Assembly (NCBI RefSeq): GCF_900108025.1
Contig: NZ_FNUS01000002.1
Location: 310,001 to 374,000 of the forward strand
Length of the DNA: 64,000 nucleotides
Source: Halpernia humi
GTDB taxonomy: Bacteria > Bacteroidota > Bacteroidia > Flavobacteriales > Weeksellaceae
Direction of reading: 5' to 3'
The stretch's first letter is position 1, and every line of letters begins with the position of its first letter. Below the pieces are notes generated by a model, which had not been told where the DNA came from, did no database searches, and worked only from the letters and a program-made list of their open reading frames with translations. Both the position numbers and the translations under genes were made by a program. Below are positions 25,057 through 32,761 of the stretch, one piece after another.

Positions 25057-26967
25057 ATGAAAAAATATTTATTATCAGTAAGCGCAGTCTTATTTGGCAT
25101 TAGCATTTGTGCGCAAGTTCCGTTAACTTACGTAGGAAATAGTGCTTTAGTTACGGTTCAAAGCAATGCTTTAGTCTATAACGGCGGCGGTTTTCAGACA
25201 GTTGGAAGCGGAGAAGTTGATAATTATGGTAACATAATGATTGTTGGTTCTTCCGCAGATAAATTTCAAACCGCAGCAGCAACTAATTTTGTGCTGAAAT
25301 ATACAGATGCTGCAAACTATGGGCAACTTTATATTAGTGGCATTACGCAAACTAATTTATCGGGTAACTTAACCAAAGAATATAGAGGCGAAGATGGTGG
25401 TTCTTACCAACAAAGTGGAATGCCGTTTTATCAAAAAACACTATATTCGTTAGGGAGTGAACTGGGTAAAAGTTTTTCTAACATTAGATATTCACAAAAC
25501 GAAATTTTGAAGTATGATGCGCCCAATGTTGTGGCAGCAAATACTGATGTATATACTGCAATGACAGAGCCAGCGGCCTATTATATGCTGGGTACAAAAG
25601 GAATTAATTTCTCAACACCTTTTAGTAGTCCTACTGGTGTTTTTAAATTAGTTGGTAGACCCGTTGCGGAAGGTGTCTCTGTAACTTTGACTGGTGCAAA
25701 TTCAAATGTACCTAGTTTTGGTACAAATGGATTTGGAAAAAATATTTATAATGAATATTTTAACAGTTACTTGCAAGATCCTTTTGTTGCAACTGCATGG
25801 ACAGGTGATTACGGTAAAAATATTTATCAGTATTCCAATCCTTATTTAACTAATATAGATTTATCTGGTATATATAAAGTTGAAACTGGAGGCGATCTTA
25901 CAAACGATGGTAATTACATCAGCAATATTCAAGGTATTAGATTTTCACCTGGTAAATATATTAGAAGTAATACAACGGGAACTTTTAGTACAACCGGACA
26001 ATATCTTACATTTTCAACAGGTAACCCTCGTGTTGCAGTAGGTGATTATGATAATTTAATTATTAGACCTTTGCAGACTTTCGTTATTAAACTTGCAGAT
26101 GGTAATGCTGCCGTTGCACCCGCTACATTAAATTTGAATTTTGATAAATTAAGAAGGTTTAAAGATACAGCAAGAAATCCTGCAACTGCATATTCGGTAA
26201 CTGCAGCAAGAAATGCAAACGCAAATACTTCTACAGTAAAACAATTAGGCGTTATAGCTCTTGATGCTGATGGCAATGAAATGGGCCGCACTTACTTTGT
26301 GGTTTATAACAATGGTGTTTCTGGCTATAATCCAGCTTTAAATACGCAGGTTGTAAATAACTCTGATAATGTAATAGGGACTTTTGAAGAAAATGCAACC
26401 GATGGTGGTATTGATCCAAATTATGAAAACAAATATTGGTTGTATATCAACGAGGTAAATGAGCAAAACTTTAAAGGAAAAGCAGTTCCGATGATGCTTT
26501 ATAACACAGGTATTAAAACTCTAAAATTTCAAATTAGAGAAAATGAAGCGCTATTGCCCGATGGTAATTCTGATCTTTCAACTGGTGTGGGTTTCTATTA
26601 TAGAGCAGCAAATGGTTCAGTGGCAGAAATTTCACAAGGCGAGTCTATCCCTGTAACTGCAGATAACTATTCTTTGTATTATGGCAAACCAGATGGTGTT
26701 CTAGGTACAGATGGCGCCACTATAAAAGCGAATAGAACACAAATTACTTATAATCCTGCAATCGATAATTACATTGTGAGATTCGATCCTAATTGGAACA
26801 AAGCACAAATCCAAGTTTATGATGCAAGTGGAAAATTAGTTCTTTCAAAGAAAAATGTTTCTACTGCTCAAGATTTTGTTATACAACTTAACAAAGATAA
26901 TAGAGCATACGTGGTAACAGCAACTTCTGAAAAAGGAGAAATAGCAGTTGCAAAAATAATAAGATAA
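25057..26967 (+). CDS. Surface or secreted protein with type IX secretion C-terminal domain
   Basis: 636 residues from the ATG at 25057, which opens a signal peptide ending near SICAQ; an upstream TTG at 25036 is in frame but less likely. The middle is beta-rich and low in charge, without a recognised catalytic domain. The last about 75 residues (IVRFDPNWNKAQIQVYDASGKLVLSKKNV then FVIQLNKDNRAYVV) form a type A T9SS sorting domain: substrates cross the outer membrane and are cleaved or attached there. The following small membrane protein is 32 bases on, and the TlpA-like gene follows, suggesting one transcription unit. Confidence 0.8.
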   Translation: MKKYLLSVSAVLFGISICAQVPLTYVGNSALVTVQSNALVYNGGGFQTVGSGEVDNYGNIMIVGSSADKFQTAAATNFVLKYTDAANYGQLYISGITQTNLSGNLTKEYRGEDGGSYQQSGMPFYQKTLYSLGSELGKSFSNIRYSQNEILKYDAPNVVAANTDVYTAMTEPAAYYMLGTKGINFSTPFSSPTGVFKLVGRPVAEGVSVTLTGANSNVPSFGTNGFGKNIYNEYFNSYLQDPFVATAWTGDYGKNIYQYSNPYLTNIDLSGIYKVETGGDLTNDGNYISNIQGIRFSPGKYIRSNTTGTFSTTGQYLTFSTGNPRVAVGDYDNLIIRPLQTFVIKLADGNAAVAPATLNLNFDKLRRFKDTARNPATAYSVTAARNANANTSTVKQLGVIALDADGNEMGRTYFVVYNNGVSGYNPALNTQVVNNSDNVIGTFEENATDGGIDPNYENKYWLYINEVNEQNFKGKAVPMMLYNTGIKTLKFQIRENEALLPDGNSDLSTGVGFYYRAANGSVAEISQGESIPVTADNYSLYYGKPDGVLGTDGATIKANRTQITYNPAIDNYIVRFDPNWNKAQIQVYDASGKLVLSKKNVSTAQDFVIQLNKDNRAYVVTATSEKGEIAVAKIIR

Positions 26968-26998
26968 ATAGTAATAGAAACACATTAAGAAAATCGAA

Positions 26999-27241
26999 AT
27001 GAAAAAGAATTTTACAAATAAAATAGGCGTTTTTTTATTACTACTTGTTAGTATATTATTTAACACATTAAGTGCAAGTGAACCAATTGCCCCGCCACCA
27101 GCCCCAGGTGTTGGAGGAGGAGGAACAGGTGGACCTGGTATTGCAGCCTCACCAATTGATATGTATCAGATAGTACTTTTTTTATCAGCAGTTTTTTTAA
27201 TTGGCTATTTTTACAAAAAAATTAAATTTGTTAAAAATTAA
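26999..27241 (+). CDS. Small exported membrane protein with a Gly/Pro-rich linker
   Basis: 80 residues: a signal peptide (to about LSAS), a Pro/Gly-rich linker (EPIAPPPAPGVGGGGTGGPG), then one transmembrane helix (about 54-74) and a basic end (YKKIKFVKN). Such proteins occur after T9SS cargo genes in Chryseobacterium-like genomes and are sometimes labelled signal peptidase without basis. It has no known role. Confidence 0.65.
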   Translation: MKKNFTNKIGVFLLLLVSILFNTLSASEPIAPPPAPGVGGGGTGGPGIAASPIDMYQIVLFLSAVFLIGYFYKKIKFVKN

Positions 27242-27263
27242 TTATTTAAGATACTTTAACTTT

Positions 27264-27294
27264 AAATCCCGCAGAATTTTCTGTGGGATTTTTT
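27264..27294 (+). terminator. Terminator between the small membrane protein and the thioredoxin gene
   Basis: AAATCCCGCAGAA pairs with TTCTGTGGGATTT, followed by a T run. The downstream gene therefore needs its own promoter, which I cannot place with confidence. Confidence 0.8.
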
Positions 27295-27305
27295 ATATTT
27301 ACAGC

Positions 27306-28592
27306 ATGAAAAATTTAATTATTTTAGTAGCATTATTTATTTCTGCTATCATACACGCACAATTCACAGTTACTTTGAGTTCTGCACAATCTAAGGCTGG
27401 TTCAGACGCATATTTATATACTTTAAATGGGTCTAAAGACGTACTCTCTTCTAAGGCAGTGAATAGCAAAAATAAATGGGTTTTTAAAGTCCCAGATTCT
27501 TATGTAGGAATGCTTCGCGTTTATATTCCTGAAGGTAATAATTCGGTAAACCTAATCTCTGAAAATAAAAATATAGAAGCTTCATATCTGATGAAAGGAG
27601 ACAAAATATCAGAAGTCAACTATATTGACGAAACCAACAAAACTATGAATGATATTCAAGATATTCAGCGTAAAAAGGAAATTATTTTGCCAGCTCTTTA
27701 TCAAATGAATGATTTTTATACTTCAAAGTCACCTTTTAAAACTGCAATCAACGAAGAAATTGTGAGATTATCTCAAAATATTACTTATGATGCAAGTAAA
27801 CATCCTTTTATAGATTTTTACAATTCAAATTATAAAAAGTTTTTAGCGCCAGACGCTACAACACCAAAAGTAGAAGAAAAAGACATCATTAATTTTATTG
27901 CAAATTCTAGCGAAATGCTTGAAACCTCTTCTCTATTAAAGCCTATTTTGGTATCTTACCTTAATAATGCACCTAAAGCAGATGTCTCTAAATCAATAGA
28001 TAATCTTTTGAATGCCGTTAATATTGAAACACCTCGTGGCCAAACCGTTTTGTCTGAATTAATCGAGATTTTTGATACTTATGATATGGCAGACCTCAAA
28101 GCGAAGTATCTAGCCGAAGCCATGAATTTAAAATGCACAATAAATGATAGGCTTGCAGGTACAATTGCCATCAGTAAAAATTTGGAAATAGGTGCTAAAT
28201 TCGCGAACTATACTTTTACAAATGCTTTCAATACAAAAGCAAAATCTATTTATGACGTAAAAGCATCAAAAAAAATAATATTGTTTTGGGCATCTACATG
28301 TTCACATTGCGAAGCAGAAATTCCCAAATTAATAGAAAAATATGCGCAAATGAAGGCACAAAATATCCAAATTATTGGCCTATCAGTAGATAATGACAAA
28401 GATTCTTACGAGAGAAGAATTAAAGATTTACCATGGATAAATGATGCTCAACTTCGCGGCTGGAATAGCACCTACGCAGAAACCTATAATGTACACGCCA
28501 CACCGACTTATTATATTTTAGATCAAGATAATAAAATCATAGCAAAACCCAATCATGTGGGCGATGTGCTTAATTTCTTAAATTTAAAATAA
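27306..28592 (+). CDS. TlpA-like thioredoxin-domain protein, exported
   Basis: 428 residues from the ATG at 27306, which gives a signal peptide (to IIHAQ) and lies just after the terminator; the in-frame extension to 27201 crosses the terminator and is rejected. The C-terminal about 150 residues form a thioredoxin fold with the active site CSHC (FWASTCSHCEAEIP) and the cis-Pro motif ATPTYYI. N-terminal residues 20-280 are of the kind found before TlpA domains in Bacteroidota, but I cannot name them. It is likely a periplasmic thiol-disulfide oxidoreductase. Confidence 0.85.
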   Translation: MKNLIILVALFISAIIHAQFTVTLSSAQSKAGSDAYLYTLNGSKDVLSSKAVNSKNKWVFKVPDSYVGMLRVYIPEGNNSVNLISENKNIEASYLMKGDKISEVNYIDETNKTMNDIQDIQRKKEIILPALYQMNDFYTSKSPFKTAINEEIVRLSQNITYDASKHPFIDFYNSNYKKFLAPDATTPKVEEKDIINFIANSSEMLETSSLLKPILVSYLNNAPKADVSKSIDNLLNAVNIETPRGQTVLSELIEIFDTYDMADLKAKYLAEAMNLKCTINDRLAGTIAISKNLEIGAKFANYTFTNAFNTKAKSIYDVKASKKIILFWASTCSHCEAEIPKLIEKYAQMKAQNIQIIGLSVDNDKDSYERRIKDLPWINDAQLRGWNSTYAETYNVHATPTYYILDQDNKIIAKPNHVGDVLNFLNLK

Positions 28593-28619
28593 TATATTTT
28601 TTAACTCGCAATAATTTTT

Positions 28620-28627
28620 TATCTTTG
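28620..28627 (+). promoter_or_regulatory. -7 element before tRNA-Met
   Basis: TATCTTTG at 28620-28627, 16 bases before the tRNA. Confidence 0.5.
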
Positions 28628-28643
28628 CACCACCGAAAAATAA

Positions 28644-28717
28644 GGCGAGGTAGCTCAGTCGGTTAGAGCGCAGGATTCATAACCCTGAGGTCACGGGTTC
28701 AATTCCCGTCTTCGCTA
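28644..28717 (+). tRNA. tRNA-Met (anticodon CAT, elongator type)
   Basis: The cloverleaf is acceptor GGCGAGG with CTTCGCT, D arm AGCTCAGTCGGTTAGAGC, anticodon loop TTCATAA (CAT), and T arm CGGG-TTCAATT-CCCG. A first G-U pair and the sequence lack the initiator hallmarks (C1 mismatch, GGG/CCC anticodon stem), so elongator Met is most likely; an Ile2 tRNA with modified CAT cannot be ruled out. CCA is not encoded. Confidence 0.9.
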
Positions 28718-28725
28718 CAAGAATT

Positions 28726-28765
28726 AATCCGCATTATATTTATTTTAAGTATATGCGGATTTTTC
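28726..28765 (+). terminator. Terminator after tRNA-Met
   Basis: AATCCGCA (28726-28733) pairs with TGCGGATT (28754-28761), extended by a TTATA/TATAT segment, and a T run follows. Confidence 0.75.
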
Positions 28766-28862
28766 ATTTAATAAATGTAGTTATTAAATTAGTTGCGGTG
28801 GAACTCAAGTGTCATGTTATTTGTTTATCTGGAAAAATTACAAAGTTTAAACCGTATTTAAC

Positions 28863-29120
28863 TTAAAAATTTCTGCCAGCATCCTTACATATATCTAATA
28901 ATTTTGCCGGCATTTTAGAAAAATAATTATTTTCAAAGTAAGTGTCGGTTTTTGGTATATAAATGCTGTACGTTTTGTGCAAAGGAAATAACGGAATAAA
29001 AAATAATTCGAAATAAAAGCGGTATACTTTTATAACCGCATTAGACATTTCGCCTTCAAAGTAAATGCTTCGCTCTACTTTTCCTTTTAGTCGCTTATTG
29101 ATGCCAAAAATATAAAACAT
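28863..29120 (-). CDS. Small protein related to zinc-ribbon domain proteins that has lost its cysteines (unsure)
   Basis: 85 residues. The plan (MFYIFGINKRLKG start, RFYFELFFIPLFPLHKTYSIYI in the middle) resembles short zinc-ribbon proteins in which FIPLFP follows the first half of the ribbon, but no CxxC pair is present; only one Cys remains. It is AT-rich and stands alone between tRNA-Met and a broken gene. The frame is open and the composition is coding-like; function unknown. Confidence 0.45.
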   Translation of the reverse strand: MFYIFGINKRLKGKVERSIYFEGEMSNAVIKVYRFYFELFFIPLFPLHKTYSIYIPKTDTYFENNYFSKMPAKLLDICKDAGRNF

Positions 29121-29261
29121 ATGATTTCAATGAAACAATAGTTATTGTAAGTAAAAAAGAAGTACTTAAAAAGATTGTACTTGCATTAGATTTTATGTAA
29201 ATAAATTATATAAAATTTGATTTTCAGATTTTTAAGGCAACTTAATTTAGTCGAGAAAGTT

Positions 29262-29651
29262 TTATCTAGATTGTAATTTTAAAATTTCATATTTGTGTTC
29301 AAATGGAATCAGTTTGTCTTGTTTTATTTGATAAATAATTTGAGATGGCATATAATATTTTTTACAAGAATCACATCTCGTAATTTCTAAAAATAATTTA
29401 TTTGGTGATAATTCCCAATTCCCATAATAATCATCTCTGCTAATTTCATCATAATGTACATTTAAATTAGATTTATAAAATGTTTTATCTTTATAAAGTA
29501 TCAAACTATCTACAATATATAGATGTTTTATATCTTTTTTATAAGAAAAGATTCAATTGATTTCTTTTGATTTATAGTCATTCTTTACCTTTTTCTGAGA
29601 ATTAGTGGTTCCAAAAAATAATAAGAAAACAAAGCAAATTAAAAATTTCAT
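29262..29651 (-). pseudogene. Broken secreted-protein gene, in-frame TGA at codon 33
   Basis: A frame from an ATG at 29651 encodes a signal peptide (MKFLICFVFLLFFG, then TTNSQKK) and runs in one frame to a stop at 29262 (130 codons), interrupted only by TGA at 29553-29555. After the TGA the text continues coding-like with a CDSCKKYYMP Cys pair. The ATG overlaps the stop of the DUF423 gene as ATGA, typical of translational coupling. A single base change, TGG or CGA to TGA, explains the break, and a base-call error is possible. The family is not recognised. Confidence 0.55.
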
Positions 29652-30037
29652 CAAAACTTATTTTTCACAAAATACCAAATCAACATTCCCCAGGAAATAA
29701 TCATAAAAAGTCCGCCAAGTGGTGTGATCGGACCAATTATTTTTGAGGGTAAATTGATGGTTTCATTAAATGCCAAAAGATAAATACTGAAGGAAAAAAG
29801 AAATGTTCCCGCAATCATTAAAATGGAAATCCACTTTTCCGTGCCTGATTCAAATTTCAAGAAAAAGCCGATGATTAACAGGAAAAAAGCCGCGTACATT
29901 TGGTAACGAACACCAGTTTCAAAACTTTGAAGTTTTTCTATCGTAAGCATTTTTTTAAATAAATGCGCACCAAAAGCACCAAGAATTACTGAAATTAAGC
30001 CATAAACGGCACCGAATATTAATGTAAAAGTTTTCAT
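29651..30037 (-). CDS. DUF423 family membrane protein
   Basis: 128 residues, four transmembrane segments. AVYGLISVILGAFGAHLFKK at the N-terminus (GAFGAH) and ITPLGGLFMIISW at the end (PLGG) are the conserved marks of DUF423. The inner membrane role is unknown. It is part of a minus-strand run: HMG-CoA reductase, a 54-residue protein, DUF423, and the broken gene, with close spacing. Confidence 0.9.
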   Translation of the reverse strand: MKTFTLIFGAVYGLISVILGAFGAHLFKKMLTIEKLQSFETGVRYQMYAAFFLLIIGFFLKFESGTEKWISILMIAGTFLFSFSIYLLAFNETINLPSKIIGPITPLGGLFMIISWGMLIWYFVKNKF

Positions 30038-30038
30038 T

Positions 30039-30203
30039 CTATTTTTTTAAAAACATTAGGGTTAGTTTGCCGATAAATGTGAGAATTCCCAATACTATAA
30101 AAATCCACGCGAATTTTTTAGAACTTTGAAAGCCAGGATTTGTAGTGGCTCTTAAATAAAATCCGAAAGAAAGAATCGCGAAACTTAATATTAATCCAAA
30201 CAT
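30039..30203 (-). CDS. 54-residue membrane protein of unknown function
   Basis: An open frame, ATG at 30203 to TAG at 30039-30041, encodes MFGLILSFAILSFGFYLRAT, a short linker (NPGFQSSKKFAW), and a second hydrophobic segment (IFIVLGILTFIGKLTLMFL). Its start lies 2 bases from the HMG-CoA reductase stop, and its stop 2 bases before the DUF423 start, which supports an operon gene. It has two transmembrane helices and no recognised motif. Confidence 0.65.
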   Translation of the reverse strand: MFGLILSFAILSFGFYLRATTNPGFQSSKKFAWIFIVLGILTFIGKLTLMFLKK

Positions 30204-30204
30204 A

Positions 30205-31533
30205 TTATTGATTTCTCATTTTGTTAAACTCGTCAATAACTTCATGGTGAGACACGGTTTTATCTTTAAAATAATTCACGAAATGGGCTTTTTCATCTTC
30301 CGTTGCGCCCATTTGGTTTAGAATATTTAGCAAATGCATTTTCATGTGCCCTTTTTGAATTCCCGTCGTCACCAAAGAACGCAGCGCAGCAAAATTTTGC
30401 GCCAAACCGGAAACTGCCAAAATACTCATCAATTCTTGCGCGGAAGGTTTTCCCAAAAGCGACAAAGAAAATTTCACCAAAGGGTGCAAATTAGTTAAAC
30501 CACCGACAACGCCGACAGAAATAGGCAAATCGATCCAAAATCTAAAAATTCCATTATCAATTGTGCAATGCGTCAAACTTTTATAAGTTCCCGTTTTTGC
30601 GGCGAAAGCATGTGCGCACGCTTCCGTTGCCCGAAAATCATTTCCAGTTGCTATTACGACTGCATCTACGCCGTTCATTACGCCTTTGTTGTGCGTGGTC
30701 GCGCGATAAGGTTCAATTTCTGCAATGGTTACGGCTTGTTTAAATTTCCAAGCAAATTCTTCATTAGAAATTCCGCTGTCGTCTTTTAAATCTTCAATCT
30801 TGCAGGAAACTTCGGCTCTTACAATGCAATGCGGCGTATAATTCGACAGAATATTCATCACAATTTGTAAAGAATTTTTTTCTTCTTCCGTGAATTCATC
30901 ATTCTTTGAAACTTCTTCCTTCAAAGTTTTTCCAAACTGTTCAAGACAAGAATTAATGAAATTTGCGCCCATCGAATCCACCGTGTCAAAACTCGCTTTC
31001 AGTTGGAAATAATTTTCTAGATCTGCGGTTTTGTCAATCAGTTTTATATTTAAAATGCCGCCGCCGCGATTTCGCATATTTTTGGTAATCGCTTCTGTGG
31101 CTTCAAACAATTTTTTCTTTAATTTAAAATTAAAAAAATGCAACACTTTATGCGGTTCAACATTTAAGATAAAATGCGTGTGACCCAATTTTTCTGTATT
31201 GATGATGGTAGTTTTAAAACCACCTTTATTCAACCAGAATTTTGCAGATTTTGACGCCGCTGCAACGACAGAACTTTCTTCAACCGCCATTGGAAGTGCG
31301 AGTAATTTTCCGTCTATGAGGAAGTTTGGCGCAATTCCGTAAGGCATGTAAAAATTGGAAATGGTGTTTTCAGAAAACTCATCGTGCAGTTTTTGCAAGG
31401 CTGCATCTTCATTCCAATACTGTTCTAAAACTTTTTTGTAATCTTCGTTATTATTTAAATATTCCTGTAATAACCAATCGATTTTTTGCTCTTTTGATAA
31501 TTTAGAAAAACCTTCTACCGGCGTGTGATTCAT
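30205..31533 (-). CDS. mvaA: Hydroxymethylglutaryl-CoA reductase, class II type
   Basis: The enzyme makes mevalonate from HMG-CoA (or runs in reverse) for isoprenoid synthesis. 442 residues is normal. PVEGFSKLSKEQKIDWL is the class II N-terminus; catalytic motifs include NKGVMNGVDAVVIATGND at about 271-288 with the Lys and Asp of the active site, AVEESSVVAAASKSAKFW at about 80-97 with the catalytic Glu, and LVTTGIQKGHMKMH near 387-400 with the catalytic His. It leads a minus-strand unit with the two small membrane proteins downstream. Confidence 0.95.
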   Translation of the reverse strand: MNHTPVEGFSKLSKEQKIDWLLQEYLNNNEDYKKVLEQYWNEDAALQKLHDEFSENTISNFYMPYGIAPNFLIDGKLLALPMAVEESSVVAAASKSAKFWLNKGGFKTTIINTEKLGHTHFILNVEPHKVLHFFNFKLKKKLFEATEAITKNMRNRGGGILNIKLIDKTADLENYFQLKASFDTVDSMGANFINSCLEQFGKTLKEEVSKNDEFTEEEKNSLQIVMNILSNYTPHCIVRAEVSCKIEDLKDDSGISNEEFAWKFKQAVTIAEIEPYRATTHNKGVMNGVDAVVIATGNDFRATEACAHAFAAKTGTYKSLTHCTIDNGIFRFWIDLPISVGVVGGLTNLHPLVKFSLSLLGKPSAQELMSILAVSGLAQNFAALRSLVTTGIQKGHMKMHLLNILNQMGATEDEKAHFVNYFKDKTVSHHEVIDEFNKMRNQ

Positions 31534-31567
31534 AGAAATTGAATTTGAATTTCAAAGATAAGGAATT

Positions 31568-31598
31568 TTAGGATGAGGTTTAGATTAAGGTTTAGTTT
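31568..31598. repeat. Degenerate TTTAGG-type hexamer stretch
   Basis: TTAGGATGAGGTTTAGATTAAGG and TTTAGTTT-type units run in six-base steps, the reverse of the CCTAAA arrays at 5264 and 10036. Confidence 0.45.
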
Positions 31599-31643
31599 AA
31601 AATTCAGATGATTCAATTTGTCTAAATTTACCACCATTTTGTC

Positions 31644-31682
31644 ATTCCGAAGGAATCTAAGCCGCCTAAATTTCTTCGGAAT
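31644..31682. repeat. ATTCCGAAG inverted repeat
   Basis: ATTCCGAAG at 31644-31652 and CTTCGGAAT at 31674-31682, inside a larger near-symmetrical block with GTC outside. Such blocks are often repeated between flavobacterial genes, from memory. Confidence 0.5.
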
Positions 31683-31734
31683 GTCAAATACTCTTTTAAA
31701 AAATAAATCATCCAAATATAAATCAATCAAAAAA

Positions 31735-31780
31735 TTTCATTAAATTTAAATATGAAAAACTTTTGGTTTTTACTTCTATA
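31735..31780 (+). pseudogene. Decayed copy of the DUF4846 gene start
   Basis: About 46 bases, including TTTCATTAAATTTAAA, an ATG at 31752, and the codons for MKNFWFLLL, closely match 31869-31914 (which begins the intact gene with MKNLRLLLL). The frame stops after 14 codons. It is a partial tandem duplication. Confidence 0.6.
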
Positions 31781-31819
31781 TTCGCAGCAATTTTAACTGG
31801 AATTTAACGTTTTGAAAAT

Positions 31820-31848
31820 CCTTGTAAAGGTTTTAAACCTTTACAAGG
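31820..31848. repeat. Perfect 29-base palindrome
   Basis: CCTTGTAAAGGTTT, one T, then its exact reverse complement. It may be a bidirectional terminator or a repeat element; no T run follows. Confidence 0.7.
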
Positions 31849-31885
31849 TTACTCGTTTTGAAGATTATTTTCATTAAATTTAAAC

Positions 31886-32761
31886 ATGAAAAATTTACGG
31901 CTTTTACTTCTATTTTTGATTTTTATAAATTGTAATAAAAAAGAATCAAATTCTGTTTCAAATATCTCTAAAAGTTCTCAAATAAAAGAAACCTCAGAAG
32001 TTAAAAATTTAATTAATAAAAACGGTTTAACCATAAAAGACCGATTTTTTCCGCCAGAAAATTTTAAATTAAATACTGAAAAAGAAGGCAGTTTTGGCGC
32101 TTTTATTGAAAATTTTAAACTTAAACCATACGGAAGTAAGATTTTAAAATATGATGGAGCGCCAATTTCCACTCAAAATTTGCATGAAGCTATTTTTGAT
32201 ATTGATACTGGAACAAAAGATTTGCAACAATGCGCCGATGCTGTTATTAGATTGAGAGCTGAATATCTTTATAAAACCAAACAATTTAATGACATAAAAT
32301 TCCATTTTACCAACGGCGATTTGATGACCTGGAATGATTACAAGAACGGCGCTCGTGCTTTTGTAAATGGAAACAAAGTAAGTTTTAAAACAACTGAAAA
32401 ATTTGATGATTCTTACCAAAATTTCAGAAAATATTTAGATTTAATTTTTAATTATGCGGGAACTATTTCATTAAATAAAGAAACTTTTCCTGTTTTAAAA
32501 ACTTCGAGTTTAAAAACTGGTGATATTTTAATCACAGCAGGAAGTCCGGGACACGTCGTTTTTATTGCAGCAGTCGCGGAAAATGATAAAAAAGAAAAAT
32601 TATTTTTGCTTGGCGAAGGTTATACACCTGCTCAATCCATTCATATTGTGAAAAATTCTTTTCAGCCAGAAATTTCGCCTTGGTATAAATTAGACACAAA
32701 AAATACCGAAACAGAAACTGCACGGTATTTATTTAAACCTACTAATTTTAGGAGTTTTTAA
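31886..32761 (+). CDS. DUF4846 family lipoprotein
   Basis: 291 residues. Lipoprotein signal to FINC (Cys 14). Conserved family marks are FGAFIENFKLKPYGS, LQQCADAVIRLRAEYL, FHFTNGD, FNYAGTISLNKE and GDILITAGSPGHVVFIA, plus GYTPAQSIHIVKN and SPWY near the end. The QQCAD and GHVV motifs suggest a papain-like or related hydrolase fold, but catalysis is not shown. It overlaps the ABC-F gene end by 4 bases, convergent. Confidence 0.88.
   Translation: MKNLRLLLLFLIFINCNKKESNSVSNISKSSQIKETSEVKNLINKNGLTIKDRFFPPENFKLNTEKEGSFGAFIENFKLKPYGSKILKYDGAPISTQNLHEAIFDIDTGTKDLQQCADAVIRLRAEYLYKTKQFNDIKFHFTNGDLMTWNDYKNGARAFVNGNKVSFKTTEKFDDSYQNFRKYLDLIFNYAGTISLNKETFPVLKTSSLKTGDILITAGSPGHVVFIAAVAENDKKEKLFLLGEGYTPAQSIHIVKNSFQPEISPWYKLDTKNTETETARYLFKPTNFRSF

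Larger units (their letters stand above)
31534..31885. other. Gene-free region with repeats between HMG-CoA reductase and DUF4846
   Basis: About 350 bases with no functional gene. It holds a degenerate CCTAAA-type stretch (31568-31598), an ATTCCGAAG inverted repeat (31644-31682), a decayed copy of the next gene's start (31735-31780), and a long palindrome (31820-31848). Confidence 0.7.

Noticed and set aside
31530-31730. Minus-strand frame of 66 residues upstream of HMG-CoA reductase
   Set aside because: It consists of translated repeats (the hexamer stretch and the ATTCCGAAG block) and is not coding-like.
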